From Deltaproteobacteria bacterium (lineage in GTDB: Bacteria; Myxococcota_A; UBA796; UBA2385), in NCBI GenBank assembly GCA_018401435.1, contig JAGYJW010000025.1:38250-102249 (forward strand): 64,000 bases of DNA, given 5' to 3'. The notes beneath the pieces are model-generated. The model searched no databases. It saw nothing but the letters and a program-made list of their open reading frames with translations, and was not told the origin of the DNA. Below, piece by piece: positions 1 through 12,171 of the stretch (position 1 is the stretch's first letter; each line of letters starts with the position of its first letter). The position numbers and the translations under genes are program-made.

Positions 1-599
1 TGGACCAACTCGCGGGCCAGTTCGGTCTTCTTGAGGCGGGCCACGCCGTCGGCCTTGGCCGTCTTCTTGCTCCGGTACAGCCGGAAGAGCACCGGGAGTG
101 CCCACGGCCGGTGGCTGAACGAAGGCTGCACGACCACGCACAGGACCACCCAGACGTGGCCGAAGCAGAACACCTTGGTGCGCCGCGAGAACGCACCGCG
201 CTCGATGTGGCTGCCGATGCCCCACACCCGCGGCCCTTTCTTCGGCGCCAACGTATCGTCGAGAGAGACGACCACCGGCTCGCCCTCTGCTACGAAGTGC
301 GCCAGGATCTGCTGCAGCACGAGTCGGCCGAGTTCATCGGCAGACCACCGCGCCGTCGAGAAGAAGCGGTGCCACGCCGCATGGTGCCCTCGCCCACCCT
401 GGCCCGAAGCCACGATGGCGCCCGTGACCGTCCGCCGCCCCTGGGTCAGGAGCCAGCCAAGCCACAGCTGCCGGCACTTCTCGAAGGACGGACGGGTAAA
501 AGCTGGGCGGAACACCTCGATCAGGGCGATCAGACCGGCTACCGCAGATGCACAGCGCACGGGCGCCTCCGGGGTGGGTTGACGTTGCAATCCCCTCAT
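1..599 (-). CDS. DDE-type transposase (IS701/DDE_5-like), N-terminal part, runs off the window
   Basis: This reads from an ATG at 599 down to the left edge without a stop, about 199 codons. The frame contains EPVVVSLDDTLAPKKGP, GIGSHIERGAFSRRTKVF and a following hydrophobic WVVLCVVV stretch. The DDT.APKKG pattern is the first catalytic-aspartate region of IS701-like/DDE-superfamily transposases, which cut and join DNA at insertion-sequence ends. The N-terminal half has SFEKCRQLWLGWLLTQGRR, also typical of these proteins. The second and third acidic residues lie outside the window, so activity cannot be judged. A GTG directly upstream (602) is an alternative start. The exact IS family is inferred from motif similarity only. 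Confidence 0.8.
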   Translation of the reverse strand, partial: MRGLQRQPTPEAPVRCASAVAGLIALIEVFRPAFTRPSFEKCRQLWLGWLLTQGRRTVTGAIVASGQGGRGHHAAWHRFFSTARWSADELGRLVLQQILAHFVAEGEPVVVSLDDTLAPKKGPRVWGIGSHIERGAFSRRTKVFCFGHVWVVLCVVVQPSFSHRPWALPVLFRLYRSKKTAKADGVARLKKTELARELV

Positions 600-1016
600 C
601 ACGGATCCGCCTGTCGCTGTCTACCGTTTCCACTGGCTTGGGGCGCTACCTCTTTCGCCGGCCGACCGCAGCGCTCTCATCCCAAGGCTTTGCTGGAGAG
701 TGCGAAACACGAGTCAGAGCGCAACATCCGTGCGGGGCTGATTCTTCACAAGCGCTCCACCATCCCCCCCATCGTCGGCTCTGACGAGGCCCGGTTGGCT
801 GTATTGCCCCAGCCAGAACCGGACTCCCCACCCCGCCGCCGGGCCGCTTGTCGTCCTCGGGACTGTGGGCGAGTGTACTACGGTTTGGAGATGGGGACGG
901 GGGATAGCGGACAAGAGGCCCTTTGAACCTTCGCCGCCTGATGTGCGGCGGGCGCCTCCGATGTCACGCGCCAGAGGCGCGTCGCGCGGGTGCCCATCGA
1001 TGCCCCGCAAGGCGCC
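600..1016. other. Non-coding stretch between the transposase and a helicase-gene relic
   Basis: No convincing gene is visible on either strand. The left part should contain the end of the insertion sequence. The string TGTGAAGAATCAGCCC, read on the minus strand around 735-755, could be a terminal repeat, but the partner end is outside the window. From about 856 onward the sequence is a diverged copy of the region downstream of the SNF2 helicase gene at 4418. Confidence 0.4.
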
Positions 1017-1365
1017 TTAGCCCGCCACCAACGCCACCAGCTCCTCCAGGCTCGGCGCCGGCACCCTCGCCGCCCCTGCCAACACGCTGCGGGCCAGCGC
1101 CCGCTTGTTGGCATGCAGCTTCAAGATGCCGTCCTCCACGGTGTCCTGGGCGACGAGTCGGTAGACCTCCACCGGGCGGTCCTGGCCGATGCGGTGGGCC
1201 CGGTCGGTGGCCTGGTCTTCAACGGCGGGGTTCCACCAGGGGTCGAGGTGGATGACCCGGGTGGCGGCCGTGAGGTTGAGCCCGGGCCCGCGGCGCGCAG
1301 GGACAAGGAAGACGTCGGCCTCGCCCCGCTGAAAGGCGGCCACGCGGCTGGCGCGCAAGGCCGCG
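856..1365. repeat. Diverged duplicate of 4418-4942 (3' end and downstream flank of the SNF2 helicase gene)
   Basis: The two segments share long near-identical runs, for example tactacggtttggagatgg and the later block covering the last 110 helicase codons. Homology begins near ctcgggac (856 and 4418) and is lost near 1365 and 4942. The two copies flank the lipoprotein and S8-protease genes, so they look like the scar of a duplication or of recombination across the helicase 3' end. Confidence 0.85.
1017..1365 (-). pseudogene. Truncated SNF2-helicase C-terminus (relic)
   Basis: The minus strand encodes about 113 residues nearly identical to the last part of the intact helicase at 4589-8137, including [20 protein letters not shown] and [19 protein letters not shown]. 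Everything upstream of this block is missing. One short segment reads VPARRGPG where the intact copy has LSLRAAGTG, which is the signature of a compensating pair of frameshifts. There is no promoter-proximal region and no N-terminal ATPase motif, so this cannot be a working helicase. It ends with the same [10 protein letters not shown] terminus as the parent gene. Confidence 0.85.
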
Positions 1366-1440
1366 GGGTTGCACCGCCGCTTGAAGAGACGGCGACGGGG
1401 TGCGTTGAATCGAGCCGACGGGGCAGGGGAGTCCGCCAGC

Positions 1441-1926
1441 CTACGGGCAGGCGTGCGCGGGGGAGAGATCGACCTCGATGGTCAGGTCCAAGACGTATCG
1501 AGAATGAAGAATGTACCAGCCCGATATTGTGCCGGCGGCCGAGCCTGGGCGGGCCTCCAGGTCGACGTCCTCCGCCGTCCCCTCGATGATGTCGCCGCTC
1601 TCGGTGCAAAAAGAGAAGGCTCCCTCTTCGAGGTCGACGGCAAGAACGCCCTCGTAGTCGCCGTCGACCTGGTACATGCCGCACTCGATCTGGAGCGTGT
1701 CGGGCGAGTCGCAGTCGGGTTGGCGGGCGAAGCCAATCTCGCCCGACCCGTCGAGGGAGCCATGGAACTCAACCTCACCGTCGACCCCCATTGAGGCGAC
1801 GACGGTGCCGCTGCCGTAGAAGCTCTCCTCCTGTGTGTCCACCGAGCCTGTCCGCGAGGGCTCGCCGACGCGGACGGGCGCGCAGGCGATGACCAGCGAA
1901 GCCAGGGGCAGGGTCCAGGGGCGCAT
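1441..1926 (-). CDS. Putative lipoprotein, unknown function
   Basis: The protein is about 161 residues, starting [17 protein letters not shown], which is a short n-region, a hydrophobic core and an LVIAC lipobox; it should be lipidated and anchored in the envelope. The ATG at 1926 is preceded by GGAG at a 6-base spacing, so it is preferred. A longer reading starts at 1980 and overlaps the upstream protease stop as ATGA, which would allow translational coupling. The mature part is acidic, has two cysteine pairs (PDCDSPD, IECGMY, SFCTES, HACP) and a beta-rich pattern. I do not recognise a family. It is likely co-transcribed with the secreted protease upstream. Confidence 0.7.
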   Translation of the reverse strand: MRPWTLPLASLVIACAPVRVGEPSRTGSVDTQEESFYGSGTVVASMGVDGEVEFHGSLDGSGEIGFARQPDCDSPDTLQIECGMYQVDGDYEGVLAVDLEEGAFSFCTESGDIIEGTAEDVDLEARPGSAAGTISGWYILHSRYVLDLTIEVDLSPAHACP

Positions 1927-1976
1927 AGGCTTCTCCATCGGCTGAGCGGGCGGGTTGCCCGATGATCGCGTCGGCT

Positions 1977-4383
1977 TCATGGGCCAGGCGGGCAGAGCTG
2001 AGCGTCGTAGTCGTACAGCATCCCGCAGGAGTTGAAGTATCGGCTCGACGCGACATCGCCGTAGAGGGCCGACTCCGGCGACGCGCCGTCGAGGACGTGC
2101 TGCTTGATGTCCGCTCCCGTGAGCGTGGCATCCTGGGCAACAAGCAGCGCCGCCCCGCCGCCGACGACGGCGATGGCCATGCTGGTTCCATCCGTATTGC
2201 TCGCATATGCAGTCGGGTTGAAGGGGCGCGCATCGCGATGGCGCGTGGTCGGCAGGTCCTGTCCGGGAGCGGCGATGTCGATGGAGACTGCGCCGTAGCT
2301 GGACTGAGACGCCAGCGCGGTCGAGCCCCTCAGGGTCGCCCCGACGCTGACCATGTTGGACAGGTCGAGGGAGGCGGGCCAGCAGTAGTCGGCGTCGCAG
2401 TCCGCGCCGTCGTTGCCGGCGGCGGCCACGAGGAAGGCGTCCCCGCCCGCGCTGCTCAGCCGCGCCTGCTCGGCGGAGATGACGGCCGCGCGACAGGCGC
2501 CGTCGCTCAGGGTCTTGGTGGGGCTGTGGACCGCGGAGAGGGCCGCCCCCTCGATGATGATGATGTCCGCACCCATGGACTCGGCGTACGCGATGCCGGC
2601 GATGATCGAGTCGATACCGTCGCCATTTTCCTTGGTGCCGTCGCCATCGACATCCCAGGGGCCCTGCGCCTCCATGCCCCAGACCACCTCCATGATCCGC
2701 ACTTTTTGCGACATCCCAGAGACGATGGCGCCGTTGTCGCCCTCGGCGCCGACGATGCCCGCAGTGAAGGTGCCGTGTTCGCCGTGGTAGGGGGAGAGAC
2801 CATCACACACGTTGTCGTTGTCGCGGTCGCAGTCCGGGTCGTCGTAGGGGGTCACGGCCCCGGTGATGATGTCGCCCGAGCCCCGGTTCACGCGGAAGAA
2901 GGTGGCGCCGAAGATGTCGTCCACGACGGTGTTGACGTCTGTGCTCGTTCCCGCGCTGTAGTCGTCCGAGCCGTCGGCGAAGGCAGTGATGATGTCCGTG
3001 GCCTCCCTCAGCGCGGTGTCATCGCCGCCCGCCGCCGTAAACGACCTGCCCAGGGCCGTCTGGGTGCTGTTCATCGACGCGATCTTGGTGTTCCGGTCGG
3101 TCAGATTGGAACCGGTGAGCGTCATGTTCATGTCGTGCAGCGTGAAGAAGCCGTCTCCGTCGAAGTCGAAGTCGGTCTGCATGGACGCCGGGATCTCTCC
3201 CGCGTTGATCCAGAGGTTGTTCACCAGGTCCGGGTGATCCTGGTCGATGCCGGTGTCGATGAGCGCGACAATGACCGAGCGGGAGCCCGTGCCCTCCTCC
3301 CAGGCATCGTCGATGTCGGTCGTGGTCGTCACGCTGGTGACCGCGTCCTTCTGGACGAGGTCGCCCGTACCGGTCGACCAGATGTGGTGCTGCCCCCAGG
3401 AGCAGGTCGAACAGTTGGTCTCCTCGGGGTAGTAGGGGTCGTCGGGAGCGGACGGCGGCCGCACCACGATCTGCGGCCAGGCCGCCTCGACGATGGAGTC
3501 GTTCCACAGCTTCGCCGCCGCATTGGCCAGGGCGAACCAGTCGGGGCTGGGCATCTTCAGCTTGCGGAGGCCGTTGCCGTCCTCCCACTCCAGCGCGGCA
3601 CCGATGGCGCTCTCCAGGTTCTGCTTCTGCGTCAGGGTGGTGCCGGCCGCGTAGGCAACGTAGAGGTGGTCGGGGTGGAAGCTGGCATCGACCGGCAGGG
3701 GGTTGTTCTTGGTCGGGATAGGGGGCGTCAGCACGATGTCCTTGCAGCCTGCTTCCGGAGGAGACCCACAGTCGGATGCAGCGATCCCGGCGGTGTCCGA
3801 CATGTCCAGCTCGCCGAGGAGGTGGAGGTAGTCCCCGCTGACTGCTTGCCAGCCTGTACCGGTGGCGGGAGCCATCACCAGCCCCTGGGAGGCCGGCGAG
3901 TCGACCCGCAGCCTGTGGGGACCGTCGGTGCCGTACCAGATGGAGCTGTCGACCGCGGTGTCGAGGGCCCAGCGGACCTCGTGTACCTCGCCCGCGGGAA
4001 ACGGGAAGGTGCCGGCAAAGTTCGGCCCTTCGACGGCCAGGGCGTCGAAGTCGATGGTCATGGGTCCCCACGCCAGCGTGATGATTTCGCTGGTGCTCTC
4101 GCCCGTTCGGGTCATTTCGATGTCGAGCTTGTCGATGACGCCGATGATTCGCGTCGCCCCGTCCGCCTCCCCACTGGACAGGTTCTTCACCTGGAGGTTG
4201 AGGTGCAGCATCGCCGGTGCCGGTGGATCGGCGCAGATGGGGGCGCCGCTGTCGCCGCTGTCCGAGGCGACCTCGCACTTGTCAGCACGACAGCCTGCAT
4301 TGAGTGAGAGGAAAGCGCAGGCCAGACCGAACGCCGAGGGACCGGTCAGGCCGCGGGACCGAGGGGGGGGGGGCAGGCTTCAT
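1977..4383 (-). CDS. S8-family subtilisin-like serine protease, lipoprotein (frame interrupted by a C11 tract)
   Basis: The continuous frame from 4211 to 1977 (744 codons) contains the subtilase triad: Asp in VALIDTGIDQDHPDL (codon at 3255-3257), His in GEHGTFTAG (2775-2777) and Ser in DGTSMAIAVVGG (2181-2183). A long N-terminal region precedes the catalytic domain, and AAAGNDGADCD is the usual oxyanion-hole segment. The natural start is probably the ATG at 4383, with AGGAG 8 bases upstream. With one base removed from the 11-C run that follows, it reads straight into a lipoprotein signal ending LSLNAGC and then the protease. As sequenced, that start runs out of frame and stops near 4282. It overlaps the downstream lipoprotein gene by ATGA. 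Confidence 0.8.
4363..4373. repeat. 11-base G/C homopolymer in the protease signal-peptide region
   Basis: There are eleven consecutive G on the plus strand (C on the coding strand), six codons after the likely protease start. Ten C would restore the frame from the Shine-Dalgarno-preceded ATG into the lipoprotein signal and protease. Eleven C leads to a stop. The position is typical of slipped-strand contingency tracts but equally of sequencing error. Confidence 0.85.
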
Positions 4384-4588
4384 CAGCGTGGCTCCTGTCG
4401 CGGCAACGGGTAGAGAACTCGGGACCGTGGTCGAGCGTACTACGGTTTGGAGATGGGTACGGGGGATAGCGAACAAGAGGCCCTTTGAACCTTCGCCGCC
4501 TGGTGGGCGGCGGGCGCCTCCGGTGTCACGCGCCAGAGGCGCGTCGCGCGGGTGCCCATCGGTGCCCATCACAGCGCCCCAAGGCGCC

Positions 4589-8137
<3,549 letters not shown>

Positions 8138-8671
8138 GGCGGTTCTCGCAGGCGAGTACACAGCGCGGGGCTGCGCTGGGGCTCTGCGAATCTAGGGCGG
8201 TGGGCCTTCGGAAGGCGGACAGGCGTTGTCCGGCGGACATATTGTGTCCGGGCTCCTCCCTTCGGCGCCGCACCTCCTGTGGGAGCTTGTCAACACTGGG
8301 GAAGTGATCGTCCCTGGTGGTCCACCCAGCGCGTGATGGAACGCGCCGGCGACTGTCCCGACGGAAGGGGACCCACAACCACAGCCGACGCAAGCCGAGT
8401 GACCGCCGCCGGGGCCGCGTGCCGACCCGAACCCAGCCCCGGCGACCTCGGGACAGGCCGCAGACGACTCCCAGCACCGTCGCCGATTCTCGTGGCACAT
8501 CCGATAAAATCTCGGCCCGACCCTTGCGGCGTCCGAGCGGGAGGGTATCGCATCTCTGCCGGCGCATCTCTGCCGGCGCATCTCTGCCGGCGCATCTCTG
8601 CCGGCGCATCTCTGCCGGCGCATCCCTGCCGGCGCATCCCTGCCGGCGCATCTGTGCAAACGGAGAAACCC
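8138..8671. other. Intergenic region between the divergent helicase and the unknown operon
   Basis: I see no gene here. It holds two operator-like palindromes, GCCTTCGGAAGGC (8204-8216) and TGTCCGGCGGACA (8227-8239), the latter followed by a further TGTCCGG at 8244. It also holds an AT-richer tail and a tandem repeat array at 8551-8648. The open frames across the array are an effect of its 14-base period and do not look coding. Confidence 0.5.
8551..8648. repeat. Seven tandem copies of a 14-bp unit, catctctgccggcg
   Basis: Five perfect copies are followed by two copies with one base changed (catccctgccggcg) and a decayed eighth copy that runs into the ribosome-binding region of the next gene. 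Each unit contains the palindrome GCCGGC. The array ends about 20 bases before the ATG at 8672. It could therefore be a multi-site operator or a leader element, or a simple slippage array. Confidence 0.9.
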
Positions 8672-9007
8672 ATGCCGGCCGAATCGATCGATCTCCTCCA
8701 ACCGATGACGCTGACTGCAGACTGGAACCAGGACCAGACCGAAGCCGTCGATCTCGGGGGCTATACCCAGCTGCATCTCCAGATCAACGTCCTGGTTGCA
8801 GGCACCGCCGGGACCATCAAGATCCAGCATGCGACCCGACGCGAGAAGGATTGGTTCGAGGACATCGCGGGAGCCACCGTTGCCCTGAACCAATCTGGCC
8901 CGAAGACGATTACTGTGAGCAGCTTCTCGCGGTTCATCCGCCTCGCGACGGACGGCAATGTCGCTGGCACTCCGGTCGCAGCGGGAACGATTGTGGCCAA
9001 GGGGTGA
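8672..9007 (+). CDS. Small beta-rich protein of unknown function
   Basis: The protein is 111 residues beginning MPAESIDLLQPM, with GGAG six bases before the ATG. It has no signal peptide, cysteine or membrane segment. The residue pattern alternates hydrophobic and polar positions, with repeated Thr/Val/Gly strands such as YTQLHLQINVLVAGTAG and TITVSSFSRFIRLATD, which suggests a compact beta-sandwich. Such composition is common in phage-tail and surface beta proteins, but no phage genes surround it. It is the first gene of an operon: the next start lies four bases after its stop. The tandem repeat array sits immediately upstream and may control it. I do not recognise the family. Confidence 0.65.
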   Translation: MPAESIDLLQPMTLTADWNQDQTEAVDLGGYTQLHLQINVLVAGTAGTIKIQHATRREKDWFEDIAGATVALNQSGPKTITVSSFSRFIRLATDGNVAGTPVAAGTIVAKG

Positions 9008-9011
9008 CGCC

Positions 9012-11369
9012 ATGACGCACCGCCAGGCTTTGGATGCAGACTCGGGAGGGCCGGACCCCTGTGCCTGCTTGGAGTGTCGCGCCACGCAGCCGTGCGGGGT
9101 TGGCGACTCGAAGGGCTGCGGGTGCCGATCCGCAGGCGACGGACGGACGGCGTCCTCTCTCTTTGACGCCCCCTGGAAGGGCGTCTCCAACGCCGACGAC
9201 TGGACCTCCACAGCGCGGCTGCTGCTTCGCCAGGCTGGGATGAGGGCGGGCACCGCACTGCAGCCGTCCTTGCCGGTGCAGGTGCGCACAAGGCAAAGCC
9301 CAGCGCAGCTCGCAGCCCAGAAGGCCTCGCTGGAGCTGCACGAGGACTGTGGCGTGGGAGCACTCTCCCCACCCAATCGCCAGGGGCCGGTGGGCAACCT
9401 GGGCGTTCGACACCCCGAGCTCCGCCCCAAGCGGGTGCGGCTCCTGGGAGGGGGCTGCCCGCCGCTGGCGTGGGGAGAAGGCCAAGATGCCGGCTTCTCG
9501 CTTGCCCAAGCCATGCAGGAGCGGCTGAGGGCATCCCGCAACCGCGGCCCCACGCGCCGGCACGAGGTCCTCAAGACCCCCGGTGCGCGGGCGGCACCCT
9601 TGCCAGGTGGAAGGGGCGGCGCCCGATCACTCCCGGAAAGCGTGGCCTTGCACGGTTCGATGCGGCGGCAGGGCCCGGGCACGGTCCGCATTCGCTACCG
9701 GTCTGTGTCCTTCGAAGTCACGGATGCCTTCTACGATGACTACGTGCGAGACCTCGTCACCCTGGTGGAAGAACGTCGCACCAACGGCGAAGGGCTGGTT
9801 TCGTCGGTGGGCGACGCGCTGGATGCGCTGTGGCCAACCTTCCGAGCGGACGCTGCGGCCACCGGGGTTCCCTTCTCGGCCTACCACGATCTCCTCGGCT
9901 GCTACAACCTTCCCCGGAGCGACATCCACGACCAGCAGACCTATCTGTTCTGGTCCGATGGTTGGGGGGGGCCCCACAAGGTGCACCTCTATGCGTGCGC
10001 GCTGGCCCAGACCTATGCGCACACCGTGGTCGACATCAACGACAATCCCTGGTGCCGGGACTTTTCGCGCTTCCTGAGCACGGTATTGGCAGGAGGGGGC
10101 GCCCAGCAGTTGGATGGCGAAGCCCTCGAGCCTGCCGCGAGGCGGCGGGACTGTGGCGTGACCATCCACTACCTGAGCGCCGATGAAGCCAATGCATGGG
10201 TGCACAATCCGCCGAGCCTTGTCTCCTCGGATGTCCTTTGGGATTCGCCCTGTTCGAATGATCCCGATAGCACGTGGGCGTGCACCGAAGGCTTCCGGCA
10301 GGGCGAAGAGGACCTCTGTCTGGGCCGGCCCTGGAACGCATTTTCGCCCAGCCTGATCATAGACAACGCACGCAGTTCCTATACCTACCTCGCCGACGCC
10401 GACTACCCGCGCAGCACCGAAGCTCCCTATCCCTGGGACGACACGGCCTGCCTCTTCTACGCATTCGCTGGCCAGACAGAGTGGTCCGCCCAGTTCCGCG
10501 CACTTCAGTTGGGCTGGGACGGCTTCAACTGCGACTACATCCTCTATCTTGCGCGCATGGCCTGGGACTACGCGCGCTATGCGGGCGAACGGATGCTGGC
10601 CGCAGCACTGGGGGACACCCCGGACCTCGTCGCGACCTGGGGGGCGCGCTATCTACAGGCCGAGGCGGCCGCGCGCCCGCTGGCGGGCTTCGCGCTCTCG
10701 ATCATCCTGTCGCGCACCCGCGTCCTGGTTCACGAGTTGGGCCACGTCTACCTGGGCGGCAGCCCTCACTGCGGCTATGACGAGGCGACGAGCGCTGCCC
10801 GTTGGGCGGGCTGCTTCGAGAGTGCTGCGCAGCACTTCAAGGTGCGGGTGGCGGCCCGGCTGGGGGTCTCGATGGACCCCTATGTTGGCTTCGGCTACCA
10901 ACAAGCGGTGGCGGGGAGTTCGGCCCGCGACACGTCGCCGCCATCCCAGTGGGGATGGTTCGACTTCTACGGAAATCGAAGGTTCTTTACCCTCGATGGC
11001 AGCCCACACTATGGCACCACCGAGCTTTCGATTCCGTTCTCGCGCGATGCATGCGCACATCTGAAGGGGTTTAGCCTGCAGAACAGCAGGATCGACGGCA
11101 GTTCTACTGCGCAGAGGGACCGCCGGGCCGTCCACGACTTCGGCTTCAACGTGCGGTGTACCGGGACCACCCGCTGGCAACTGGATGGGCAAGGAGTCCC
11201 TGGCGTCCCAGCCACACAGTTCTGTTCGACCGCCGGTTGTCGCTGCCAGACGCTGCTCTTTCCCCACGCCGTGTCTTCCCGCCTTGTCTCGCAGGCCTCA
11301 CCTGACGCCGACCTTTCCGACTGCATCGACCGATTCGCCGCACGCGGCAGGGGAGCTGGCTGTGTTTAG
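9012..11369 (+). CDS. Large HExxH protein, putative zinc metallopeptidase of unknown family
   Basis: The protein is about 785 residues. The only recognisable active-site element is LVHELGHVYLGGSPH at residues 572-586: HELGH followed by a glycine-glycine turn and another His. That resembles zincins but has non-standard spacing for the third ligand. The N-terminal 220 residues are rich in Cys and Arg (PCACLECRATQPCG, GCGCRS), low in hydrophobics and look poorly folded. The middle is rich in Trp and Tyr. No signal peptide or membrane segment is visible, so export, if any, would need another route. It lies four bases after the small beta protein and overlaps the following lipoprotein by eight bases, so the three are almost certainly one operon. 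Peptidase activity is inferred. Confidence 0.7.
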   Translation: MTHRQALDADSGGPDPCACLECRATQPCGVGDSKGCGCRSAGDGRTASSLFDAPWKGVSNADDWTSTARLLLRQAGMRAGTALQPSLPVQVRTRQSPAQLAAQKASLELHEDCGVGALSPPNRQGPVGNLGVRHPELRPKRVRLLGGGCPPLAWGEGQDAGFSLAQAMQERLRASRNRGPTRRHEVLKTPGARAAPLPGGRGGARSLPESVALHGSMRRQGPGTVRIRYRSVSFEVTDAFYDDYVRDLVTLVEERRTNGEGLVSSVGDALDALWPTFRADAAATGVPFSAYHDLLGCYNLPRSDIHDQQTYLFWSDGWGGPHKVHLYACALAQTYAHTVVDINDNPWCRDFSRFLSTVLAGGGAQQLDGEALEPAARRRDCGVTIHYLSADEANAWVHNPPSLVSSDVLWDSPCSNDPDSTWACTEGFRQGEEDLCLGRPWNAFSPSLIIDNARSSYTYLADADYPRSTEAPYPWDDTACLFYAFAGQTEWSAQFRALQLGWDGFNCDYILYLARMAWDYARYAGERMLAAALGDTPDLVATWGARYLQAEAAARPLAGFALSIILSRTRVLVHELGHVYLGGSPHCGYDEATSAARWAGCFESAAQHFKVRVAARLGVSMDPYVGFGYQQAVAGSSARDTSPPSQWGWFDFYGNRRFFTLDGSPHYGTTELSIPFSRDACAHLKGFSLQNSRIDGSSTAQRDRRAVHDFGFNVRCTGTTRWQLDGQGVPGVPATQFCSTAGCRCQTLLFPHAVSSRLVSQASPDADLSDCIDRFAARGRGAGCV

Positions 11370-12090
11370 GGCGGAACGAACGAAGTGGTGCTTTATCCTG
11401 GCTGGGGCACTCGCGAATGCGGCCTGCACGGGCCAGGACGACGAAGTGTCGCCCTATTGGGGCGCGATGGGCATCTACGTGACCGTCTACTCTCACGAAG
11501 AGGCGCGGGAGCTGGGGGCGGACCGCTGGCGGGAGGCCTTCTTGCTGGAAACCCGGCAGGAAGACGACGGGAGTGTGCGCTTCCTCGGCGAATGGTCCAC
11601 CAACTACTTGACCGACAATGAACATTCTGTGGCCAATTACCATCCATCGGAGGGAGACTCGGCATTAGAGGTGCTCTACAACCGCAACTTAAGTCATGCA
11701 GTGTACCGCTATTGCCTGGGCGCGGCCACGACAGAGCACGGATTTTGGGACGAAGAAAGTGGCAATAGGATGACCCCATCGGTTCTGTATTCAACCGACC
11801 AACAACAGGAACTTGACGCGTTGTCCGCGTTTGCCCCCTGGTATACGACGACGTACAGGCGGTCCTACTGGTTGTCTGCAAACCCGTCCGTTGCGCTCGT
11901 GCCTTTCATCGACACCTGGGACCCCGAGAGCGGCGAGCCGGTCGAGCGCCTGCTGCGGGTCGACGCGCCGCTCGTCAGGGGCTCTGGTGCCACCTGCGCC
12001 GCCTTGCAGGTGGTGCGGGCGTGGATGAGGGCCGCGACGCCGGAGAGCCTGGCCCCGGTGGGCGGACCGGAGGCCGACGACCGGCGCTGA
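11362..12090 (+). CDS. Putative exported or lipid-anchored protein, unknown function
   Basis: The GTG start at 11362 has a strong GGGGAG six bases upstream and overlaps the end of the peptidase-like gene. The 242-residue product begins with Arg/Lys, then CFILAGALANAACTGQDDE. That is a short signal with a weak lipobox (NAAC), so it may be a lipoprotein. The mature part is rich in Tyr/Trp and acidic residues and has a few Cys. The stretch around 11640-11780 is less GC-rich than its neighbours. Sharing an operon with the two genes upstream implies a common process, perhaps at the envelope. No family is recognised. Confidence 0.65.
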   Translation: MFRAERTKWCFILAGALANAACTGQDDEVSPYWGAMGIYVTVYSHEEARELGADRWREAFLLETRQEDDGSVRFLGEWSTNYLTDNEHSVANYHPSEGDSALEVLYNRNLSHAVYRYCLGAATTEHGFWDEESGNRMTPSVLYSTDQQQELDALSAFAPWYTTTYRRSYWLSANPSVALVPFIDTWDPESGEPVERLLRVDAPLVRGSGATCAALQVVRAWMRAATPESLAPVGGPEADDRR

Positions 12091-12096
12091 CGGGCG

Positions 12097-12168
12097 CGCA
12101 TCGCAGCGGGGATTGCCAGGGCCACCCCAAGCGCGTCCAGCCCGGCGAGGGCCGGCCCCGCCAGTGGC
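12097..12168 (-). pseudogene. Second small relic of the SNF2 helicase gene
   Basis: The bases between the lipoprotein stop and the next minus-strand gene match the helicase gene around 6010-6088. On the minus strand they read LAGPALAGLDALGVALAIPA against LAGPALAELDELGVALAIPA in the intact protein. Only about 24 codons remain, with no start. This is a third piece of the same gene within 12 kb. Confidence 0.75.
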
Positions 12169-12171
12169 CCC

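Noticed and set aside
735..755. Terminal inverted repeat of the insertion sequence
   Set aside because: Only one candidate end is in the window, so it cannot be paired and the boundary is unproven.
8551..8648. CRISPR-like array
   Set aside because: The 14-bp units abut each other with no spacers and there are no cas genes.
8672..11369. Prophage or injection-system fragment
   Set aside because: The small beta protein could be tail-like, but no capsid, tail, integrase or lysis genes accompany it.
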